A DNA stretch of 64,000 nucleotides. Origin: Fennellomyces sp. T-0311 (Eukaryota > Mucoromycota > Mucoromycetes > Mucorales > Lichtheimiaceae). The DNA lies in assembly GCA_025266875.1 (NCBI GenBank), contig JALLLT010000046.1, positions 265,283 through 329,282 on the forward strand, written 5' to 3'. Position numbers and translations under genes: made by a program. The first letter of the stretch is position 1; every line of letters starts with the position of its first letter. Shown piece after piece: positions 57,541 to 64,000 of this stretch. Under the pieces are notes generated by a model, which was not told the origin of the DNA, ran no database searches, and saw nothing but the letters and a program-made list of their open reading frames with translations.

Positions 57541-59055
57541 TGTTCAAATGCAGACTTTGTAAAGGGTAATGAGGAGCAACATCGCTATTGTTGTATCTTC
57601 ACTTGTATGGAATAATATCTGCATCCGTACACGGAAGAAGAAGAGCCATGACTTCTGCATATCCGAGCAACAAATAAGAATGGTATTAGCGAAACAGAAG
57701 CGTATCGATTACCATATTTACTGACAGAAACAGGAGCTCTCAACATCGGAGAAATGTTAATAAGTAAAAGTAAGGAAGTTGCTTCATGATTACGGCAAGT
57801 TGACAAACAATTAATAAGTTTTTGGAGTTACAATTGCTAGTGTCGAGCTTAGGCAGCCTCTTTATCAGCTATTCTAACTTTCGAGTTCAATTTTATAGAT
57901 GAATAGGGTACATCAATGCAGATGGTGATACCACTGGACGCATGTAATAAGTTATGTCGAATAACATACTAATGAAGGCAATAAAGGCAAATACGTAGCA
58001 AGGAAAGACTAGATCATACAGTACAGTATAATATTATTTATTGATAATTTACTACAGAAGAGCCTTGAAACGATAGTGCTTTTTGTTCGTAATATAAACT
58101 TATGTATCATTAGCGAGAACCAATTCATAGTATAAGCAAAACAGACTGTAAAACTCTTATTAACGTATTATCATCAGTAGTAGATCAGCAGCGTTAAAAG
58201 AATGAAATTATTATCGTTGCTACTGAAACGTAACTGTATTTTTGCTAACTTCCGTTGTTTGTTTGTTTTACTATTCGTATCACCTGCCTCTCCCTTTGCA
58301 TATTCCTTTGTTACTTATATTTCTGCTTCCCTCGTTTTATGTTTTCTTTGCCTCTTCTACTTTCGTTTTGTTTTTACGTATTGCTCGTTGCGTGCGTACT
58401 TATTGGTATATTCCGTTCGTTTATCTTTTTCAACCATATCGAACATAACTAACTTTGTTCGCACTTGAATGACTTAGTTTTATTACTTGATTTCCCAGCT
58501 TTTCTCTCTTTGAGACCTTTTGTCTTAACCGCCATCTTCATTGTATTTGGTTAGTATTTTTACTTTCGCCATGTAACTCATAAATATTCATATTGTCCGC
58601 TAGGCGGTTTCTTTTGGGAATAAAGAAAAGTTACGTTACACTACCATAGCCCTTACCTTTATAAAATACTCAAATAAGTATTTATCCTTTGCTACTATGC
58701 ATTAAAGTCGTTAGAACTATAAAGTCAATATACTTCTAAACTGGATACACACATCAAAGCATAGCAACTGTGCTGTTACGCTGTCACACTCACTTGCTAT
58801 GTTCAGCAGCAGTATTCAAAGGTACTGTCATACATTTCGCTCATTCGCTCATATGTACCAATCACTTTCTTTGCCAACTGCGGAGTGCCCCCCAGACATG
58901 TCATACCCAGACAATTTTAACCCTTGACCTTTTCAAAAAAACAACTTCCTCAAGGACCAACAAATTTGCAGGCATGTGAAAAGACACGGACACCAGAATC
59001 CAGCCATAACTCATGAAAAAAAAAACGCGTCGCCTTTTATATTGTGAATGCAGAA
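57541..59055. other. AT-rich intergenic stretch, no gene seen
   Basis: Hydrophobic short ORFs at 58202-58468 come from T-rich DNA in three overlapping frames and are not gene-like. Confidence 0.5.
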
Positions 59056-59737
59056 ATGAACTCGTTGCTTCGTGTTTCGCCCCGTTTAATCGCCAGACCT
59101 GCAATTCAACGTGCAGCGTACACGACCGAGGCCCCAGTAAAGAAGGCTGGTGCGGTCCGTGGCGGGTAAAATGGCAGCCATCGTAAGATCCAAAGACATA
59201 CATTAGTAACCTTTTTTTTTATTAAATCTAGTTTTGTTGGATTCCTTTTGGGCGTCACTGTTGCTGGCAGCGTTGGCTATTACTACCTTTTGGAAGAATA
59301 TAACAATGCATCAGGCTCCTTGTTGAGTTCCGTCGAGGAACTTCAGTCGTCGACCGAAAAGGTACGGTTTTATAGTTGAGAAAGGGAACGGATGATCTGA
59401 TATGTGTGATAGGTCCGCGAATATGCTCGCAAAATTGAAGCAGTTGACAAGGATGTCGCCAAATTGAAGGAATTGGCAGCTACCACTAAGGAGATGAACG
59501 AGCTGAAGGCTGAATTCCGAAAGCTCTATGTATGTCTTCATTTTTTTTTCAGGGACAATATGTTCAATGGGCTTACATCATTCTAGGATACTCTTAACAT
59601 GGAGCATCTTGAGCTGAAAACCCATGTATGGGGACTAGGTATGTGTACCACGGGTTGTATTGAGAGTATTCTTTTTCTGATGAAAGCGAATAGAGCAAGA
59701 TTTGAACAAGGCTGTGCCATCACCAAAGCAGCAATAA
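59056..59737 (+). CDS. Small mitochondrial membrane protein, conserved in fungi, unknown function
   Basis: Five exons (59056-59165, 59232-59361, 59413-59529, 59587-59638, 59694-59737) give 150 aa with exact phase. The N-terminus is a mitochondrial presequence ('MNSLLRVSPRLIARPAIQRA'). A Gly-rich TM helix follows at about 38-53 ('FVGFLLGVTVAGSVGYYYL'), then a coiled coil ('SSVEELQSSTEKVREYARKI', 'KLKELAATTKEMNELKAEF') and a conserved end 'LNMEHLELKTHVWGLEQD'. The layout matches a fungal family of single-TM mitochondrial proteins with no assigned role; the coiled coil probably faces the intermembrane space or matrix (not decidable here). Confidence 0.8.
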
Positions 59738-59951
59738 AACATCCAGATCTGTTAGAGTACACATACACACATCTTTTTTTGTCAAGAAAATATCCTGCTT
59801 TTGAGGCCAAAGCGCGCCCTTTTGACACACTTTTGCGAACGCAAACACGTCTATAACTTTGAGGGAGCCACAGCAACGTCGTTGCAAAGCGACAATAGAA
59901 TTTGTAACAGTGGTGTACCCCGCCACTGCTTGGGTGTCGCGACAACAAAAA

Positions 59952-61390
59952 ATGTTTGTTCGACTTGGACACCATTCCAAACGATGGGTACGCAATTATG
60001 CACAACTCCAACCACGACTTGACTATAAGAAAATTGCCGAGAATCCCAAGGCTGTTCAAGAAAACATGCTCAGACGCAATCATTGTCCAGTCGATGCTCA
60101 ACATGTCAAAGCCTTATACGATCAACGACGCGTCAATTACAATGCCCTTTCCGAACTACGGGCGCAGCGCAACACACTTTCAAAAAAGCCAGAGGCGAGC
60201 CGACACTCATTCAGCAAGCCAAACAACTCAAACAGCAAATCCAGCAGCTTGAAGCATCGCTGCAATCGATCGAGTCTGAACTTTTGACGTCTGCGGTCCA
60301 GATTCCGAACGATACCCATCCGGACGTACCTACGGGACCTGAATCCAACGCACGCGTGATCAAAACCGTGGGCGAACTGCGTCAAGATGGCAAGGATCAT
60401 GTGGAATTACTCAACAAACTCGGATGGATCGATCTCGAACAAGCCGCTATTGTGAGCGGATCAAGTTTTTACTATCTCGAAGGGTACGGCGCGTTCTTGG
60501 AAATGGCATTGGTGCAATATGCCATGGACAAGGCGGCATCGAGAGGGTTTTTGGGTGTGATTACGCCGGATATCGTAAGAACACCCATTGCTTACGGTTG
60601 CGGATTCCAACCGAGGGCAGGCGAGAGTTCGCAGATATACCATGTCCATGCAAATGAAAATGATGAGCTGTGTTTGGCGGGAACGGCTGAGATTCCTTTG
60701 GCAGGAAAGTTTGCAGCCAAGGTGCTGGATGAGTCGGAATTGCCCAAACGACTGGTTGGATTCGGCCGAGCGTATCGTGCTGAAGCTGGCGGTCGAGGAA
60801 CCGAGACAAAGGGACTCTACCGCGTGCACCAGTTCTCCAAAGTGGAACTGTTTGCAGTGTCGACGGCAATGCAAAGTGATGCAGTGTTGGAGGAGTTTAG
60901 ACAGATCCAGGAGGAAATGTTTTCGGAGCTGGGCTTATCGTTTCGGTAAGCTGTTTCAGTACACATTGGATCGCGCGCTAAACGTGTTGCTGTTTAGAGT
61001 GTTGGACATGCCCACGGAAGAATTGGGCGCAAGTGCTTACCGCAAGTACGACATTGAGGCATGGATGCCCGGACGAAAGACATGGGGAGAAGTGAGTGTG
61101 ACATTTTTGTCGCGATATGTATGCAAATGACATGTACTCATCAAGCAAAGATATCATCAACGTCCAATTGCACCGATTATCAGGCACGGCGGCTGTCGAT
61201 CCGGTATCGGCCCACATACCACGCTGGCAAGAACACACTGTTCTGTCACACCATCAACGGCACTGCCATTGCCGTACCAAGAGTCATCATTGCCATCTTG
61301 GAAACGTTCCAAAAGCCGGATGGATCCGTAGAAATCCCAAACGTGCTTCGAAAATGGCTACCGGGTCAACCAAGCGTGATATCACCTTGA
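59952..61390 (+). CDS. DIA4: Mitochondrial seryl-tRNA synthetase, with a one-base frameshift
   Basis: Charges mitochondrial tRNA-Ser. Exons 59952-60945, 60998-61091 and 61151-61390 total 1328 nt, one short of a multiple of three. The frame changes at the A6 run at 60182-60187: upstream reads '...[10 protein letters not shown]', downstream '..[16 protein letters not shown]'. Adding one base gives about 442 aa. N-terminal presequence '[18 protein letters not shown]'; N-terminal coiled-coil arm to about residue 110. Class II motifs: motif 2 '[14 protein letters not shown]' with '[16 protein letters not shown]', and motif 3 '[16 protein letters not shown]'. The serine-binding '[10 protein letters not shown]' is present. 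All conserved parts after the shift are intact, so the break is more likely an assembly error than a null allele. Confidence 0.88.
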
Positions 61391-61464
61391 ACCCGCCAAC
61401 ATGTAGAGCAGCCATTATACATAAAAAAGCAGGATGCAAAAAAAAAGAGAGCGTGTATTTTGAG

Positions 61465-63050
61465 TTACTGGTAAAAATCTTCGTCCTTTACAGCATTGTC
61501 ATCTTCCTTGTATATCTTGATTGTCTTGTCTGCTTCGCCGGTAATCAAACGTAAACCTGTCCGATCGAATGTGCTGGCAAAGATACCAGCTTCAGCATCG
61601 AGCGAGCCCGGTTGTACTGTCGTCTCCATGGACTGGAACTGATATCCTGATCGCCAATCGTGGAAGCCCATTGAGCCGTTGTCACCTAGAGCACGCGCAC
61701 TTTAGCCACTCCTCCAATTACTCCACGGTTATACATACCACCCGAAAAGATGACGCCGTCAGGATTGATAGACAGCGTGTTGATGATGGACTTGCGACCC
61801 TCGTAGTTTTGGATGAATGTACCTTCGGGACACTTCCAGCCCTTGATATTATCGGCGCTTCCACTGGCGAAACCGAATTCCGTTGGATGGATCGCGAGTG
61901 CTCGCACGCTCTTTTTGTGATGTGTCAGGACACCCATGGTCTTTCCTGCGGCCAAATCCCATAATCGGATGGTGCTATCCATTGAGCCGGTGATGACTTG
62001 TGGATCTGCTTCCTGGCATTTGACATCGGAAACTGTGCTGGTGTGGCCCGTCAAGACATGTACGTTCTGCTTTGTCCGCATGTCCCACACTCTTGCGGTT
62101 GCATCGCGACCACTGGTTACCAGGACATCCAGGGTAGGATGCAGACTCAAGGAATAGACGCCGGAAAGATGGCCATGGTATTGCCGAATGACCTTGTTCT
62201 GCTCCAGATCCCAGCACTTGACCATTTTATCCTCACCGCATGAAAACAGATACGGGTGTCGCGGTGAGACAGCCAATCCACGTACTGTGCTGATGTGACC
62301 CGTTAACGACAGCTTGAGCGTGCCTGATGCCAGATCCCAAATCTTGATGGTACGATCGCCTGCGCCCGTCGCAAACCATTTGTTGCCCGGCTCGACAGTG
62401 ACAGCGCGCACCCATCCCAAATGTCCACTGATAACCCGCATAAGTTTCCATGGCGCGTGCCATACTGGACGAATCGTTTTGGCTCGTGCACGACGTACAA
62501 GGGACCCTCCTCCACCAGGCGCGTCGCCGAAGATCTCGGATACTTGGTCTTTGGATCGTAACGCGACAATGCCCTGTTTCGCCTTTTCATCGCTAAAGAA
62601 TCATGGATTTAGTTTTCTTTACACAATGAAAAAGCTCCTCGATTGATTGATTGATTGATTTTTACTCTGTTGATTTCTTTGGAATGGTTTCGATAAGTTG
62701 CTGTACGGCGCTGTCGTCTGGTACTTCTTCAATCGTGGTTTTGGTCTTTTTGGCTTTCTGTGCTTCTTTTTGCTGCTTCACCAAGGCTTCGGGCAGCGTG
62801 CGTACATCGCCGTACTCGTCTTGGATTTTGCTGGTCAATTTGATGCGTTGGCTGTGCAATGTGTGTGTGTTATTGATTTGAATGGGCCGTCCACGGATCA
62901 ATAATACCTGCTCATCTCATCCATGGCAGGCTGGCCATAGGTGTTTGCGAACAACAGACGGGTCCGCTTGGCGGACTCGGCCACGATCGACTGGATGGGC
63001 TGCTCCTTTTCCAGTGGCAAGTCTTCGGCTTGTCTTTTTGCAGCAACCAT
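61465..63050 (-). CDS. PRP46: Pre-mRNA splicing factor Prp46 / PLRG1 (WD40)
   Basis: A core protein of the Prp19 (NTC) complex of the spliceosome. Four exons (63050-62908, 62851-62666, 62592-61739, 61685-61465) give 467 aa with exact phase. N-terminal helix: '[20 protein letters not shown]' then '[18 protein letters not shown]'. The linker is shorter than in human PLRG1. '[18 protein letters not shown]' opens a seven-blade WD40 propeller with clear repeats ('[13 protein letters not shown]', '[12 protein letters not shown]', '[11 protein letters not shown]', '[15 protein letters not shown]', '[13 protein letters not shown]', '[13 protein letters not shown]'). The C-terminus is shorter than in animals. 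Intron 2 contains the GATT tandem repeat. Confidence 0.96.
62642..62660. repeat. (GATT)n tandem repeat
   Basis: About five GATT units inside intron 2 of PRP46, next to its donor site. Confidence 0.85.
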
Positions 63051-63242
63051 GACGAAAAGGCAAAAGCTCTTTTGGCGGAATGTCAATTCACATTTTGAAG
63101 GGTATTTCAAATAAGTTATTAAGGCAGACAACGCACAAAATAGCGGTCAAAAGGTAAGAACTGTACTAGGAATCAAGGGTAAAGAGAAAGAGGCTTCCTA
63201 CTGATACAAACGGAAAAGTATGGGGGAGAATGAGAGAGGTGA

Positions 63243-63713
63243 TTAAAGAATAACGCAGCAAGAGTCCTTGTCGGGGCTGCTTGATTTCTGTTGTCTAACT
63301 TTTCTATCGCGAATCTGGCGCATGAGGATGGTGTACACCTGCTCCACATTCTGGCGCGTCTTGGCCGACGTCTCGATGTAGGGGCAATTCCCACTCGCTG
63401 GCCAACGCCGACGCCTCGCTGTTCTCGACCTTTCGCAGATGCGCCAAGTCGACTTTGTTGCCAACCAGAATAAACGGTACCTAAGGGGAATGGGGAGAGG
63501 AGGGCGGGAGGTGGGGGTAGACCTGTGTTGGTGCGTGGTTCTTCCTTCCTCCTTATATACCGCAACTTACCGTCTCATCGTCCAGCACACGCAGGATTTG
63601 GTCACGAAAATTCCTGGGTAGCGACTATGTTATAACGGGATTCGCCTGATCTTGTAGTAGTTTATCGCGGAATCTGCCAGAAACCATGTACAATTGAGTA
63701 AAATGAACGCAGG

Positions 63714-63757
<44 letters not shown>

Positions 63758-64000
63758 TACTGCTGCATATTCTTCCTGTCCAGCTGTGTCGAGGATATCA
63801 ATCTGGCACTCTTGGTTATCGAGTACAACCTTCTTGCGATATGCTGCGGTTCATCATCATCAGCCATCGAGCAACATTCTACATTAAAACGCAATGCTTA
63901 CAATCGGCTTTGGTCGGATCGTACTCCTCTACGAAATCACCGTACATGTACTGCAAGGTCAATGCGGATTTGCCGACACCACCGGAGCCGACCATGATGA
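63243..64000 (-). CDS. Ral-like small GTPase, partial, with clustered indels
   Basis: Exons 64000-63902 (runs off the edge), 63843-63761, 63673-63571 and 63480-63243. G1 'GSGGVGKSA' and the effector/G2 region '[15 protein letters not shown]' match the Ral signature exactly, unlike Ras or Rap ('PTIEDSY'). G3 is '[13 protein letters not shown]', G4 'LVGNKVDL' and G5 'ETSAK'. The end CVIL is a CAAX box favouring geranylgeranylation. In exon 3 four homopolymers each carry one extra base ('CC' at 63668-63669, 'AAA' and 'AA' in 63640-63665, 'TTTT' at 63607-63610), and about 9-10 codons of the RSGEGF.. strand are missing. Exon 4 has one extra G (63390-63392). Removing all five bases restores phase across every exon junction. 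Ral normally activates exocyst-dependent secretion. Confidence 0.78.
63719..63752. repeat. (CA)n microsatellite
   Basis: About 17 CA units inside intron 2 of the Ral-like gene, on its minus strand (GT)n directly after the donor site. Confidence 0.95.

Noticed and set aside
58202..58468. Hydrophobic ORFs in three overlapping plus frames
   Set aside because: T-rich DNA gives Leu/Phe/Val-rich reading in every frame; no start context or conservation signal.
62662..62901. Independent 79-aa ORF beside PRP46
   Set aside because: It is PRP46 exon 2; the GA|GTAAAA donor and CTTTAG| acceptor continue in phase into the WD40 exon.
1..64000. tRNA, rRNA and CRISPR elements
   Set aside because: I looked for B-box-like GTTCRANYC strings with cloverleaf context and for regularly spaced direct repeats and found none; a dedicated tRNA scan would be decisive.

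Overview
The window is nuclear DNA of a filamentous fungus, most likely an early-diverging (Mucoromycota/Mucorales-type) one. Genes carry many short GT-AG introns (mostly 47-75 nt). They include fungal-only genes such as ATG13 and a GPI-type chitin deacetylase, together with a Ral-type small GTPase, TPR/F-box/LRR family genes and a Fanzor (eukaryotic TnpB relative). I assigned no species. Exon structures were read by hand from splice signals and reading-frame phase; where total length and phase close exactly I say so.

Region by region: (1) 1-8.3 kb is gene-dense: the 3' end of a DEAH-box RNA helicase (+), ATG13 (-), a chitin deacetylase (-) and NPR2 (-). (2) 8.3-17.7 kb is AT-rich and holds decaying LRR / TPR-F-box-LRR family copies on both strands. 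(3) 17.7-26.4 kb: a small Cys-rich protein, RPAP1 (1125 aa, one exon), MBF1, an LRR protein with a Cys-rich tail, and a long-chain-base phosphate phosphatase. (4) 26.4-33.7 kb is a gene desert. (5) 33.8-41.1 kb: a pathogen-related-like protein, a signal-peptide/single-TM protein, a small basic protein, a two-TM protein with PPxY motifs, mitochondrial ribosomal protein mL40, an ANCHR-like B-box protein and SUMO. (6) 42.9-46.1 kb: eIF3a. (7) 46.6-57.5 kb is a mobile-element zone: a large Fanzor gene, a second broken Fanzor C-terminus, a DUF4218-type transposase fragment and several unassigned decayed ORFs. (8) 59-64 kb is gene-dense again: a small mitochondrial membrane protein, mitochondrial seryl-tRNA synthetase (one frameshift), PRP46 and a Ral-like GTPase with clustered indels running off the right edge.

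Functionally, most intact genes are housekeeping: transcription (RPAP1, MBF1), splicing (PRP46), translation (eIF3a, mL40, SerRS), SUMO modification, and nutrient signalling/autophagy (ATG13 and NPR2, both linked to TORC1 but separated by the chitin deacetylase). The most unusual content is the Fanzor locus. Its inferred ~1240-aa product has the GIDPG, zinc-ribbon and NRD signatures, but an in-frame TAG lies between the N-terminal region and the nuclease domain, and this is either a 54-nt intron or a nonsense mutation. No tRNA, rRNA or CRISPR array was found.
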